Positions 33,396 through 42,343 of a DNA stretch of 45,283 bases are shown in pieces. The notes below the pieces were generated by a model, which was given only the letters and a program-made list of their open reading frames with translations, had not been told where the DNA came from and made no database searches. The number at the start of each line of letters is the position of its first letter. Positions within the stretch are counted from its first letter, which is position 1. The stretch covers positions 1 to 45,283 of the forward strand of contig CAZQEN010000011.1 of NCBI GenBank assembly GCA_964591605.1. Reading direction: 5' to 3'. The position numbers were made by a program, and so were the translations under genes. Source of the stretch: CAYLLT01 sp964591605. GTDB lineage: Bacteria; Planctomycetota; Phycisphaerae; UBA1845; PWPN01.

Positions 33396-35837
33396 GTGAG
33401 CCTCTCTCCCCGGATCGCCGGCCGTGCCCGCGCCGCGTTCTGCATGCTCTGCGTCTTCATCGCCCACACCGCCGCCCTTGCCGCACCCCCCAACGCGTCG
33501 TCTGCAGGCACGGACCAGATCTGGCACAAGGCCGGTCCAGCCGATGCGTTCGCTATTGACGCGCACGGGACCATCCGCTTCACGGCGAAGACCGCCACAA
33601 CGGCCGGTATCGTCTCGCCCGCGTTCACGATTCCCTCCGGATGTGATGCGGTGCTGGTCGAGGCCCGCGTTGCCCAGGCGGATGCGGGCGCGGTCGCGTT
33701 TGCGGTTCATGACGCCGATGGCGGCGAGGCCATCGGCTACTGGCGTAATCCGCTGCCCATCCAGGAGCCGCTGGACGTATCCGTGATCGCGCCCTTCACA
33801 CGGGCCCCGGCCGGCCGCCTCCGCATCTTTGCCGGTACGCACGAACACGCCTCGCACGCTGCGATCTCCAACATTCGGTGGACGCCGGTAAGCCGCAACA
33901 TGAGCTATCGCAGCGTCGTCTGGGGCGCTCTCGTCGACGACGCGCACCGCGCCGCGCAGACGTTCCGCGCAAAAGGTGGGGCGTTGGCCGCCGTGGTCTT
34001 CCGCGTGCGCGACCTGAACCTGGGCGTCCGCCCCGAAACCGCTCCGGGCCTGCGCGTGCGGCTGTACACGTGGAAGAACGATCTGGTCGCGACCCGTGCC
34101 GGCAAGCCGCTGGCCGAGACCGTCGTGCCGCGTCATCAGATCCCCTCAGCCGACGGCTCGCGCGAGCGCGATCTGACCGTCGCATTGCCCGCACCGACGA
34201 CGCCGGGCGCGATGTACCTGGTCGACGTCACGCCTGCCGGCCCCTGCTCCGAAAAAGATGCCCTGCTGCTCTTTTCCGGCGAAGACGCCTATGCCGACGG
34301 CACGCGCTACGAGAACGACCGCGAACTCGCCCATAGTGATCTGTACCTCGAAACGTACGAGTCGATCGGATTGCCGATTGCCGAATGTCGATTGCCGATT
34401 GACGGCCGCGAAACCGGACATCGGGGATCGAAAACCGAGCCGAAGTCTGAGCGGCCGACGGCGGCAGGCCGTGCGCCGCAACCCGCCGCAGGCCGTTCGT
34501 GCCTCCCCGAACCCCCCGCCACGCCGATCGACCAGCGATCAAACTGCTACTCGATGGTCTATTACTACCTCGTCGACGACGAGGCCCTGACGCGGCGATA
34601 CCTCGAGACGCTCCGCGACCTGGGCGCCACGCAGGTCCTGACACTGGTCTACTGGTGGCAGGCCGAAACGCTCGGCGGTGATTACTGGAAGAAGGACTAC
34701 CAGCCCAACCAGATCGGCGAGGGCTGGCAGCGCTCGCTTGACTACTACGTGAACATCGCGCGCGAGCTCGGCCTGCGCCCGTCGCTGAGGCTGGGCAGCT
34801 TCCGCGAGTGGAACGGACTGTGGCACCCGGCCGAGCCCACCGGCTCGGTCGAACGCTATGCCGAGTGGGTCCGCCGCCTGGCCGAGCGCTACCGCGGCCG
34901 CATCGATCACTACGTCATCGGCGACGAAGAGAACAAACCGCACGCCGCCTCCGGCTTCGACGGCTCGGCGAAAGCGTACCTCGAGAAGATGCTCATCCCG
35001 CTCGCGGCGGCCGTCCGCGCCGGCGACCCTTCCGCCCGCATCAGCGCGTGCGGCTCGAGTTCGAGCCCCGCCGTCACCTGGACGCTCGAACTCATCCGCC
35101 TGGGGTTGCCCAGGTACGCCGACGGCGTCGCCTGCAACTTCTGGTACGCCATGATCGAAAACCGCTGGGAGATCGAGGACTTCATCCGCAAAGTCCGCGA
35201 GCTCTGGCCGGCGTGCCGCTTCTACGCCAACGGCGTGATCTATGCCGACCATCGCGGCCTGCACGACGAGCGCCAGGCGGCCGTCGTCGCCCAGTGCATG
35301 TTCACGCTCTGGGACCTGGGCTGGGACTCGGCCCCTTATTACCTCTACACCTTCAGCCGCACCGCCGACACCAACCAGAACTTCGGCCTGCTCGAACTGC
35401 CGACCGCGACCCGTCCCGCCACGCTCAGCGACGCCTGGCACGCTTATCAGACCATCGCCCAGACGTTCGGCGACCGCCGTGAACTCGCAGCCCCGCCGTT
35501 CGCGGTCCGCCTGCGCCAAGCCTCGCAACTACACGTCGATGACGGCTCCACGATCCGCATCGCCCCGCCCGAGCCGTTCCTGCGGGCGTGGGTCCGCGGC
35601 GATCGCCAGCTCCTGATCTACCTGGTGTACCCCAATCTGCGCGAGCCGCGCGAGGGTCACTGGGATGTGCTCCTCGAGACGGATGTCTGGGGCTGCCCGA
35701 AACAGATTCCGCTTTTGAACTACCGCGACCGCCTGGATCATCGCTACCATAGGGAAAGCGGAGCCCTGGTCCTCGAAAACGTAAACGTCAGCATGAAACC
35801 GACCATTCTGACACTCACCCCGTTGGGGCGTGATTGA
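33396..35837 (+). CDS. Large secreted TIM-barrel glycosidase-like protein
   Basis: About 813 residues if the GTG at 33396 is used, which gives a good signal peptide (basic start, CMLCVFIAHTAALA). The frame is open from 33300 through a 7-bp repeat array, so the start is uncertain. The N-terminal half (about 30-320) looks like two beta-sandwich domains. A linker carrying a 7-bp repeat follows (about 325-390). The barrel (about 400-720) has VYYYLVDDEALTRRYLETL, LGLRPSLRLGSFREW, HYVIGDEENKPHAA with a candidate catalytic Glu, and CMFTLWDLGWDSAPYY. The GDE and WDLG..APYY motifs are shared with the protein at 13034. It is probably extracellular and glycan-active; the GH family is not assigned. Its last bases nearly meet the next gene's open frame. 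Confidence 0.8.
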   Translation: MSLSPRIAGRARAAFCMLCVFIAHTAALAAPPNASSAGTDQIWHKAGPADAFAIDAHGTIRFTAKTATTAGIVSPAFTIPSGCDAVLVEARVAQADAGAVAFAVHDADGGEAIGYWRNPLPIQEPLDVSVIAPFTRAPAGRLRIFAGTHEHASHAAISNIRWTPVSRNMSYRSVVWGALVDDAHRAAQTFRAKGGALAAVVFRVRDLNLGVRPETAPGLRVRLYTWKNDLVATRAGKPLAETVVPRHQIPSADGSRERDLTVALPAPTTPGAMYLVDVTPAGPCSEKDALLLFSGEDAYADGTRYENDRELAHSDLYLETYESIGLPIAECRLPIDGRETGHRGSKTEPKSERPTAAGRAPQPAAGRSCLPEPPATPIDQRSNCYSMVYYYLVDDEALTRRYLETLRDLGATQVLTLVYWWQAETLGGDYWKKDYQPNQIGEGWQRSLDYYVNIARELGLRPSLRLGSFREWNGLWHPAEPTGSVERYAEWVRRLAERYRGRIDHYVIGDEENKPHAASGFDGSAKAYLEKMLIPLAAAVRAGDPSARISACGSSSSPAVTWTLELIRLGLPRYADGVACNFWYAMIENRWEIEDFIRKVRELWPACRFYANGVIYADHRGLHDERQAAVVAQCMFTLWDLGWDSAPYYLYTFSRTADTNQNFGLLELPTATRPATLSDAWHAYQTIAQTFGDRRELAAPPFAVRLRQASQLHVDDGSTIRIAPPEPFLRAWVRGDRQLLIYLVYPNLREPREGHWDVLLETDVWGCPKQIPLLNYRDRLDHRYHRESGALVLENVNVSMKPTILTLTPLGRD
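34369..34403 (+). repeat. 7-bp repeat array inside a coding region
   Basis: Five seven-base words in a row: GATTGCC, GATTGCC, GAATGTC, GATTGCC, GATTGAC. They encode GLPIAECRLPI in the linker of the TIM-barrel protein, with no frame break. Confidence 0.88.
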
Positions 35838-35896
35838 GGGGAGCTATGGAGACTGTACCATCCTTGCCGGGGTTGTCCCGCCGACCCCGCCGGTTG

Positions 35897-36001
35897 GGGA
35901 GTGGCACGGCCTTCCAGGCCGTGTTCGTCGCATGGGCTTCCAGCCCATGCATGCACGGGCAAGATGCCCGTGCGACCTTCACGGGCAGGATGCCCGTGCC
36001 A
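35897..36001. repeat. Cluster of four palindromic repeats
   Basis: Four stem-loops stand in a row: CACGGCCTTCCAGGCCGTG (about 35904-35922), CATGGGCTTCCAGCCCATG (35931-35949), a GCACGGGCA/TGCCCGTGC stem (about 35953-35973) and CACGGGCAGGATGCCCGTG (about 35980-35998). The frame reads through them (GQDARAT, GRMPVP), and the last one contains the candidate start codon of the next gene. Confidence 0.85.
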
Positions 36002-38035
36002 CATCTGCTTCGAATTCGCCTTCGGGCTCTCTTGTGCATATTGGCCTTCGCAGCCATGGCCCGCGCCGCCGAACATCCGCTCTTCACCGTCAACGTCGAA
36101 TCCGTCCAGACGCTCTACACCGCCACGCCCGCCTCGAGCTCGGTCCCCGGCTTCAAGCCGCACATCAACTTCCCGTGGATGACGCTCCGCGCTGACGGCA
36201 GCTTCCTGGTCTGGTGGACGGTCGGCCAGACGCACGGCGTCGGCAACTTCGGCCTCGCGTCCATCGGCACCGACAACGGCCAGACCTGGACCGCGCCGAG
36301 CACCACGATCCCCTTCGCCCCGCCCATCGCCCTCATCAAGCCCCCCGGCCAGACCAGCCGCGGCTTCTCGATCAACGCCTACAGCGAGACGCCCTACACG
36401 ACGTTCAACGGCGGTCGCCACCTCTCCACCGACGGCGGCCTCAACTGGGCCCACTCCACCGTCCCCTTCGATTGCGCCGGCGTCCAGTACATCAGCATGT
36501 ACCAGAACCCCGGCACCATCGTCGAAGACGGCAACACGCTGCTCATCAACGCCTTCGGCCAGCGGCCCGGCGTCGCCACGTTCGAGCTGGTTCTGTTCGC
36601 CAGCACCGACGGCGGCTCGAGCTGGACGCGCCGCGCGACCGTCGCCGCCCACACCACCGACGTCTCGCTCGGGCCGATGGGCGAGGAGGGGCCCAACGAG
36701 AGCGACATCGTCATGCTCAATTCGGGCATCCTGCTGGCCGTCCTGCGAACCGGCCAGCCGTTCCCGAACGCCAGCATCACCTCGACCGCGCCGTCGATCT
36801 TCTGGACCATGTCCGAAGACCATGGCTTCACCTGGACGCCCGCCAAGTCGCTGGGCACAATGGGTGCCTACCCGCACCTCAACAGGCTGCCCGACGGCTC
36901 CATCGCGATGACCTACGGCCGCTACGGGGCCCAGTTGATGTTCGCCGACCCCACCGGCCGGCGCTGGAGCCGGCCCACCGTCCTGCTCAACGAATCGAGC
37001 AGCGGCTACGTCCGCATGCAGCCCACCAGCAACGGGAAATTCGTCTACATCCACGACCATTCGAGCTTCTACCCGCCCTCATGGGACTGCTGCCCGCCCG
37101 CCGGATACGTCTACGCCAACGACCTCATGTCTCACATGAAAGCGGTGACGCTCACCATCAGCACGCAGGCCGCCACCGACGATTACGACTGGATGGTGGA
37201 TTACCACGGCGATGAGCTGCCCAACACGCTGCCCGTGCCCTGGACACTGAGCGCCAGCGGCAGCGTCAAGTCCTACCGCTGGGCGGACCTGGGGCAGGAC
37301 TATCTGCACCTGGATACCGGCCCCAACGGCGTGAACCGCTCGCTGTACTACACGCTGCAGGGCACGACCGGCTCGCCCTGGGCGCCGCTCAACTTCAACA
37401 AGGGGGTCGTGCTCGACCTGCGCGCCCGCGTCGCCTCCGCCGCCACCAGCGAGAGCGCGGCCGGCGTCACCCTGGGCGACGGCGCCAACGGATACCTCTC
37501 ACTGGAGCTGACGGGCTCGTGCGTCAATCTCGAAGGCGTGAACGGCAACCTGGGGCAGGTCACCTACTGCGCGGCCGGCCATCCGGGCTTCCTCACCACT
37601 GACTGGCACAACTACCGCCTGACCATCGCCCCCGACCCCGCCGCCGGCAACCAGATCCGCGCGAAACTCTACCTCGACGGCAACTACGCCGCGCCGATCC
37701 TGACGCAGTCGCTCAACCTTGCCGTCAACTTCGACGAGATCCGCTTCGGCGACCAGACCGGCAACAACAACGGCGCCTGGGACGTCGATTTCCTGCGCTT
37801 CGCCAGCCTCGGCCCCGTCTATGTCGGCGATTTCGATGGCGACGACGACGTGGACATGAAGGACTTCGGCTACCTGCAGGCCTGCCTGACCGGCCCCCTG
37901 CCCCAGACCGACCCGACCTGCGCCGCGGCCCGGCTCGACGCCAACGCCAGCGTGAATGAAACGGATGTGTCCATCTTCCTCGACTGCCTCTCCGGCGCCG
38001 ACCTTACCCCCCCGAATCCGGCCTGCGTGCGATGA
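35990..38035 (+). CDS. Secreted BNR (sialidase-fold) protein with domain A and dockerin-like tail
   Basis: About 681 residues from the ATG at 35990, which directly precedes a signal peptide (LLRIRLRALLCILAFAAMARA-type). The better ribosome site (GAGGGGAG) precedes an in-frame ATG at 35846, but that start would put 48 repeat-encoded residues before the signal. A six-blade BNR propeller (about 25-400) has Asp-boxes TDNGQTW, STDGGLNW, STDGGSSW and SEDHGFTW. The canonical FRIP arginine is absent (HINFPWMTLRADGS), so sialidase activity is doubtful. Residues about 410-605 resemble domain A (LDTGPNGVN, WHNYRLTI, KLYLDGN, FGDQTGNNNGAWDVDFLRF). The end is a dockerin-like pair (DFDGDDDVDMKDFGYLQAC, then a weaker DANASVNETDVSIFLDC). 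Extracellular glycan-active or binding protein. Confidence 0.82.
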   Translation: MPVPHLLRIRLRALLCILAFAAMARAAEHPLFTVNVESVQTLYTATPASSSVPGFKPHINFPWMTLRADGSFLVWWTVGQTHGVGNFGLASIGTDNGQTWTAPSTTIPFAPPIALIKPPGQTSRGFSINAYSETPYTTFNGGRHLSTDGGLNWAHSTVPFDCAGVQYISMYQNPGTIVEDGNTLLINAFGQRPGVATFELVLFASTDGGSSWTRRATVAAHTTDVSLGPMGEEGPNESDIVMLNSGILLAVLRTGQPFPNASITSTAPSIFWTMSEDHGFTWTPAKSLGTMGAYPHLNRLPDGSIAMTYGRYGAQLMFADPTGRRWSRPTVLLNESSSGYVRMQPTSNGKFVYIHDHSSFYPPSWDCCPPAGYVYANDLMSHMKAVTLTISTQAATDDYDWMVDYHGDELPNTLPVPWTLSASGSVKSYRWADLGQDYLHLDTGPNGVNRSLYYTLQGTTGSPWAPLNFNKGVVLDLRARVASAATSESAAGVTLGDGANGYLSLELTGSCVNLEGVNGNLGQVTYCAAGHPGFLTTDWHNYRLTIAPDPAAGNQIRAKLYLDGNYAAPILTQSLNLAVNFDEIRFGDQTGNNNGAWDVDFLRFASLGPVYVGDFDGDDDVDMKDFGYLQACLTGPLPQTDPTCAAARLDANASVNETDVSIFLDCLSGADLTPPNPACVR

Positions 38036-38049
38036 CGCCGGCCACGACG

Positions 38050-38799
38050 CTACGCACGATCCACGCCCGTCATGCGATGCAGGGCGCGGCGTCCGATGAG
38101 CGTCATGGCAACGATCCCGGCCCCCGTCGCGCACAGCCCGAGGATCAAAAGCCACCAGCTCTCGGCCGCGTCGAAGTCGAGCTGCTCGGCTCCCGCCGCC
38201 GCCAGCGCCACCAGGCCCGTCCGCGGCACCAGTCCCAGCAGTGTCCCCAGCACATAGAGGTCAAACCGCACCCCCGTCGTCGCCAGCAGCACGTTGGTCG
38301 TGCCGAACGGCAGCACCGGGCTGAGCCGCAGCAGAAACACAATCCACAGCGTCTTGAAGCGGCTCTCCTCGAGCAGGGCCCGCCGTACCACGTTCCATCT
38401 GGGATGCTCGCGGAACGTCTCGTGCACACGCTCTCCCGCCAGACGTCGCGCGGCGAGATAGCACAGCGTTGCCCCGCCGACCGTCCCGATGACGACGGCC
38501 GGGAACCCTCTCTGAAAACCGAACGTCCAGCCCGCGATCACGCTCGTCGTGTACGTCGGAGCGAGCGTCAGCGCCGCGGCCGCCCCGAACACCAGCGTGA
38601 AGTAGACCACGCCCCACGTGCCCTGGGCACGCAGCCACTCGGCGAGAAAGGGTCCGACCCCCAGCGTCGTCACCGCCCCGACGATCGGCACCGCCGTCGC
38701 CAGGACCGCCACCGGCGTCGCGCGGCCCAGCCCGCGCGGCTGCGGCGCGCCGACAGCGATCGAAGGACGGATCTGTGTGGATACGGCCGGCTCGTCCAT
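38050..38799 (-). CDS. TVP38/TMEM64-family (VTT domain) membrane protein
   Basis: 249 residues with five or six hydrophobic segments. The VTT/DedA-like core is visible: LTLAPTYTTSVIAGWTFGFQRGF, then IGTVGGATLCYLAARRLAG, and the signature LLRLSPVLPFGTTNVLLATTG followed by LLGLVPRTGLVALAA. Family members are inner-membrane proteins linked to lipid scrambling or transport and membrane homeostasis. It converges with the BNR/dockerin gene, 14 bp apart, and is divergent from the gene at 39085. It does not look functionally tied to the glycan genes. Confidence 0.9.
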   Translation of the reverse strand: MDEPAVSTQIRPSIAVGAPQPRGLGRATPVAVLATAVPIVGAVTTLGVGPFLAEWLRAQGTWGVVYFTLVFGAAAALTLAPTYTTSVIAGWTFGFQRGFPAVVIGTVGGATLCYLAARRLAGERVHETFREHPRWNVVRRALLEESRFKTLWIVFLLRLSPVLPFGTTNVLLATTGVRFDLYVLGTLLGLVPRTGLVALAAAGAEQLDFDAAESWWLLILGLCATGAGIVAMTLIGRRALHRMTGVDRA

Positions 38800-39084
38800 C
38801 TCCCAAGCTTAGTAACCCGCCCGCCCAAGTGGTAGCGACCCCGCCGACCCTCGTCTGCCGCGCCGGTGACACTTGGGGCGGGTGGCATGGGCAGCGTTGG
38901 CTTCGCTGTGCGAAGCCAACGCTGCCCGTGCGAGCCTCCCCACGCGCAGCATGCATTCGCATCGGCGAATGTCCCGGCGCGCCGGGACCTGTGCCGCTCC
39001 GCCGATTCTGTCACAGACCCTCGTCTGCCGGCGCCCGACTCGTCACATTGAGCACGCCTGGGGCCGCCGATACACTCTCCCAAC
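38800..39084. repeat. Divergent intergenic region with a perfect 17-bp hairpin
   Basis: GGGCAGCGTTGGCTTCG (38889-38905) and its exact complement (38911-38927) flank a five-base loop. The arms extend imperfectly into CAT/GTG. The region lies between divergent genes, so the hairpin may be a repeat element or a regulatory structure. I see no gene and no clear promoter. Confidence 0.85.
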
Positions 39085-40920
39085 ATGCCTCAAATCATCG
39101 ATCTCATCGGCCGGACGGGACGAAGAACAATGCCGCTGGCGCTGCTCACGGCCGTCATCCTGGCCGGCCCTGCGGTGGCTGCGGAATCGGACCAGCCGCC
39201 CACGCTGCCTCTCGCCCAAGACGGCCAGCCTGCCTGCACGCTGGTGGTCATCCCGTCGCCCGGGGGCGAATGGCTCATGGATCACGCCGCCCGCCTCCTG
39301 ACCGACACGATTCACCGCTGGGCCGGCGCAGAAGTGCCCGTCGTCCAGTGGAGCGCGACAACCCAGACCCGGCCCGCCGGCCCCGCCATCGTGTTGGCGA
39401 CCACACAGGGCCTGCAGCGTTTCGCGCAGACGCTCCCCGAGGCGAACGATGCCATCGCCGGCGCTTCATCACTCGATGAACACGGATTCGTGTGCATCCC
39501 GGGCAACATCAGTGACGACGCCAACATGCTCGTGGTGAGCCGCTCGCCCCGCGGCGTCTTCAACGGCGCCGCGTACCTTCGCGACTTCTCGATTGACGGC
39601 ACGAAGCACGACCTGCGTCTCGTTCTGCGGCCGGAGACGCGATCGCCCCGCCTGGGCGGCCGGGCGGTTTATCTGCTCACCATCTGGGGCCACGAAGCCC
39701 GCTACACAGCAGACGACTGGATCACCGTGTTTGACAGCTTCGCCCGTGACGGCTTCGATCGCGTCTACTTCTGGTTCTCCGGCCACTTCCCCAGCCGCAA
39801 ATACCCGCAGACCTACAAGTGCACCGACGGCCCGTGGGACTCCACCGCCCAGAGCGGCATCCCGACCCTCGAAGACCAGCGCAGGCTGATTCGCGCCGCC
39901 CACGAGCGCGGCCTCAGCATCTACCTGGGCGGGGCCCTGGGCGGATGGGTCGGAACGCGGTTCCTCACGAACGAAGCCTCCGGCACGATGAAGACGCCTC
40001 CGCAAGGTGCCCCCTACGAAGGCCGCTTTTCCCTCTGCCCCTCCAGCCCCGCCTCGCGCCAGGCGCTCATCGAATACTACCAGGAGATGTTCGCTGCCCT
40101 CCCCGAGGCCGACGGCGTGTTCATCGAGTCCGCCGATGAGTGGGGCGGATGCGTGTGCGAGCGGTGCGCCCGGCCGGTGGACGGGCACGGCAGCACGCAG
40201 TTCGGCCAGGCCCAGCTCACCCTCATCCAGCAGATCATGGCGGCCATCTGGCGCGATCATTCCCACGCCCGGCTGGCCTACACCATCGGCTACGCCGAGC
40301 ACCGCAAAGACCCGGCCTACTATCGCCTGATCGGGCTCATGAACGATCCGCGAATCGAGTGGATGGAGGCCAGAGACAGTTGGGCCTTCCCCGGCCCCGA
40401 CGGCCGGCCGCTTCCCGCGCGGGCCGTCTCGCCGAAGATCATGCGCTGGCGGCAGTATTATGCGCTCTCCCTCGACGATCTGATCCGGGACGCCAACCGG
40501 GTGGCGGAGGAGGGCCTTTACGGGATGATCAGCGCTTTCGAGCCCGGAGCGGGTACTGGAGACTTCTACAAGGACATTCCCTATCCCACGGACATACTCC
40601 CATACCTTCTGATGGGCTTCACCTGGCGGGAGATGAACTGGAACCCCGGCCTGAGCCGCGACCAGATGCTCGCCCTCGTCGCCCGGCGCTTTTTTGGACA
40701 GGCCGATGCGACCCAACTGGCTGCCGACCTGTGGAGCCTGCGGGAGATCTTCCGCGCTTCGGCTTCCGGTAAGCTGTCACCGGCGAACCGCGAAAAGCTC
40801 TCGCCCATCGAAGAGCGCGTCGCCGCCGCCCGCGCTGCGGCCACCCCCCGGGCGGCGGAGACCCTCAACCTCATGACCCGGGCCATCCAGGACATCCGCC
40901 GACTCCCCGCCTCCAGGTAA
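39085..40920 (+). CDS. Secreted DUF4838/GH20-like glycosidase-like protein
   Basis: 611 residues. The N-terminus has basic residues, then ALLTAVILAGPAVAAE, a signal peptide ending near residue 33. Residues about 45-185 resemble the small alpha/beta domain preceding the barrel in GH20 and GH67 enzymes (ACTLVVIPSPGGEWLMDHAARLL). The barrel follows from about 190 (DDWITVFDSFARDGFDRVYFW; AAHERGLSIYLGG). At 346-361 it reads FIESADEWGGCVCERC: Glu348, Asp351 and Glu352 are candidate catalytic residues next to a CxCxxC cluster, as in DUF4838 proteins. Exact activity unknown; beta-hexosaminidase-like chemistry is one possibility. The ATG at 39085 lacks a clear ribosome site; an in-frame ATG at 39130 would remove the basic part of the signal. 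Confidence 0.75.
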   Translation: MPQIIDLIGRTGRRTMPLALLTAVILAGPAVAAESDQPPTLPLAQDGQPACTLVVIPSPGGEWLMDHAARLLTDTIHRWAGAEVPVVQWSATTQTRPAGPAIVLATTQGLQRFAQTLPEANDAIAGASSLDEHGFVCIPGNISDDANMLVVSRSPRGVFNGAAYLRDFSIDGTKHDLRLVLRPETRSPRLGGRAVYLLTIWGHEARYTADDWITVFDSFARDGFDRVYFWFSGHFPSRKYPQTYKCTDGPWDSTAQSGIPTLEDQRRLIRAAHERGLSIYLGGALGGWVGTRFLTNEASGTMKTPPQGAPYEGRFSLCPSSPASRQALIEYYQEMFAALPEADGVFIESADEWGGCVCERCARPVDGHGSTQFGQAQLTLIQQIMAAIWRDHSHARLAYTIGYAEHRKDPAYYRLIGLMNDPRIEWMEARDSWAFPGPDGRPLPARAVSPKIMRWRQYYALSLDDLIRDANRVAEEGLYGMISAFEPGAGTGDFYKDIPYPTDILPYLLMGFTWREMNWNPGLSRDQMLALVARRFFGQADATQLAADLWSLREIFRASASGKLSPANREKLSPIEERVAAARAAATPRAAETLNLMTRAIQDIRRLPASR

Positions 40921-40966
40921 ATTCAACGGGCCGGCGGCCTCCCGGCGGGACGCATGGGCGTTCTGT

Positions 40967-42184
40967 TCATTTCCTTTCCGACCATACTTCCCGGTCGGGC
41001 AGCGAGATGCCTCCGCACTGAGTCGCGATGGCCGGGCCGACGAATCGCCCACCAATCTTCTCGACGTGAATGCCGGCCCCCGTCGTCGCCTCGATTCCCC
41101 CCAGGTCGGTCAGAAACCGCCCGACGAACATGGACCCGCTGGCGGCCCACACGCAGCGGCCGAACTCGCCCTTCAATTCGATGTCGTTGCAGGTGAAGGT
41201 ACTGGCCTTCTGCAGTGCGATGGCCGTGTCATTTGCCCCTTCGATCGTGACACGAGCCCCTTCGCCGAGGATGTGCCCGTCGTGCTCGAGCCCGATCGGC
41301 GTGTTCTGCCTCTTTCGTGCCCGGAGCACGACCTGCGTGTTGTGCAGATCGATCCGGCCGCTGTTGTTGATGGCCAGCGTGTTCGACTGATCCCCCCAAC
41401 TCGTGATCCGCGCCGTCTCGCATCCGAGTCGGATGCACCCGTAATAGGAGGTGGCCAGGCTCCCGTTGCCGATATCCAGAGAGGCGCCCTCTCGCTGCTC
41501 GAACCGCACCAGGCCGTGATCATCGGCGATGATCCCGCAGAAAGTCTCCTCGCCGCCCGTCTCGTGCAGATGTTCGTTCATCCGAATCGCACCGGAGAGT
41601 GACACCTGCCCGCCCCGGTGAGCATAAATGCCTGCGTCGGAGTGACTCCGCGTGCGGAACGTCACATTCTTCAATTCGAGATGGCCTGGCCCGGCGACCT
41701 GCACGCCGCGACGCTGCCGAATCGATCCGGAACCGATTTGCACATCTTCGAGCCGCCAATGGCCCTCCGTCACATCAACCATCGACCTGCCGCCCTCCCA
41801 GGCCAGCACGGCCGGTGGCGTTTTCGCGTCCTGCGTGCCGAGGATCTGTACCACCACTCCCGGCCCCATCCGGCGCATCAGTTCGAGTGTGTTCGAGGGC
41901 ATCCCGTGGCCTCCCGTCGTTGTGTAAGTGCCAGGAGCCAGCCGAATGGTGACAGGTCGTGTGACGGGGTCGGGCAGACGCGCCACGGCCGCCGAAATGG
42001 TCTTCAGCGGGTGAGTTGCACTCCCGGGATTCCGGTCATCCCCCCGCTGCGGATCGACTTGCAGAACATCGGGAGCGGAGGGTTTCGGAGCGCCAGGCCT
42101 CGGCGCTCCGATGTTCTGGCCCGCAGCAACGACGATCACCCCCACAACTCCTGTGACACAGAGGCTCAGCTTGATGTGTGACAT
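40967..42184 (-). CDS. Secreted right-handed beta-helix (pectate-lyase-like fold) protein
   Basis: 405 residues; the ATG has AGGAAG seven bases upstream. A short signal peptide (LCVTGVVGVIVVAAG) is followed by a proline-rich stretch, and then the DUF1565-like opening LQVDPQRGDDRNPGSATHPLKTISAAV typical of beta-helix proteins. Many short repeating strands follow (HLELKNVTFR, RIDLHNTQVVLR, RVTIEGANDTAI). No pectate-lyase catalytic motif is evident, so it may bind or cleave a polysaccharide of unknown type. It is convergent with the DUF4838-like gene and lies downstream of the subtilase-fold gene in the same orientation. Confidence 0.8.
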   Translation of the reverse strand: MSHIKLSLCVTGVVGVIVVAAGQNIGAPRPGAPKPSAPDVLQVDPQRGDDRNPGSATHPLKTISAAVARLPDPVTRPVTIRLAPGTYTTTGGHGMPSNTLELMRRMGPGVVVQILGTQDAKTPPAVLAWEGGRSMVDVTEGHWRLEDVQIGSGSIRQRRGVQVAGPGHLELKNVTFRTRSHSDAGIYAHRGGQVSLSGAIRMNEHLHETGGEETFCGIIADDHGLVRFEQREGASLDIGNGSLATSYYGCIRLGCETARITSWGDQSNTLAINNSGRIDLHNTQVVLRARKRQNTPIGLEHDGHILGEGARVTIEGANDTAIALQKASTFTCNDIELKGEFGRCVWAASGSMFVGRFLTDLGGIEATTGAGIHVEKIGGRFVGPAIATQCGGISLPDREVWSERK

Positions 42185-42343
42185 GGATAGACTTCCTCAC
42201 TGTTGAGCGTACTCTGATTTCGGCCGGGCGGCTGTAAAGGATTTGTCACAAGACGCAATGGAGGTTCGCGCCGGGCACATCCTCGTCGCTCCGTCGGTCT
42301 GCCGACCATCGACGTGGCAGTCGGCCGGCCGCATGGCCGCGGG

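Noticed and set aside
39469..40716. 415-codon antisense frame over the DUF4838-like gene
   Set aside because: The sense strand has the signal peptide and family motifs; composition here is shadow-like.
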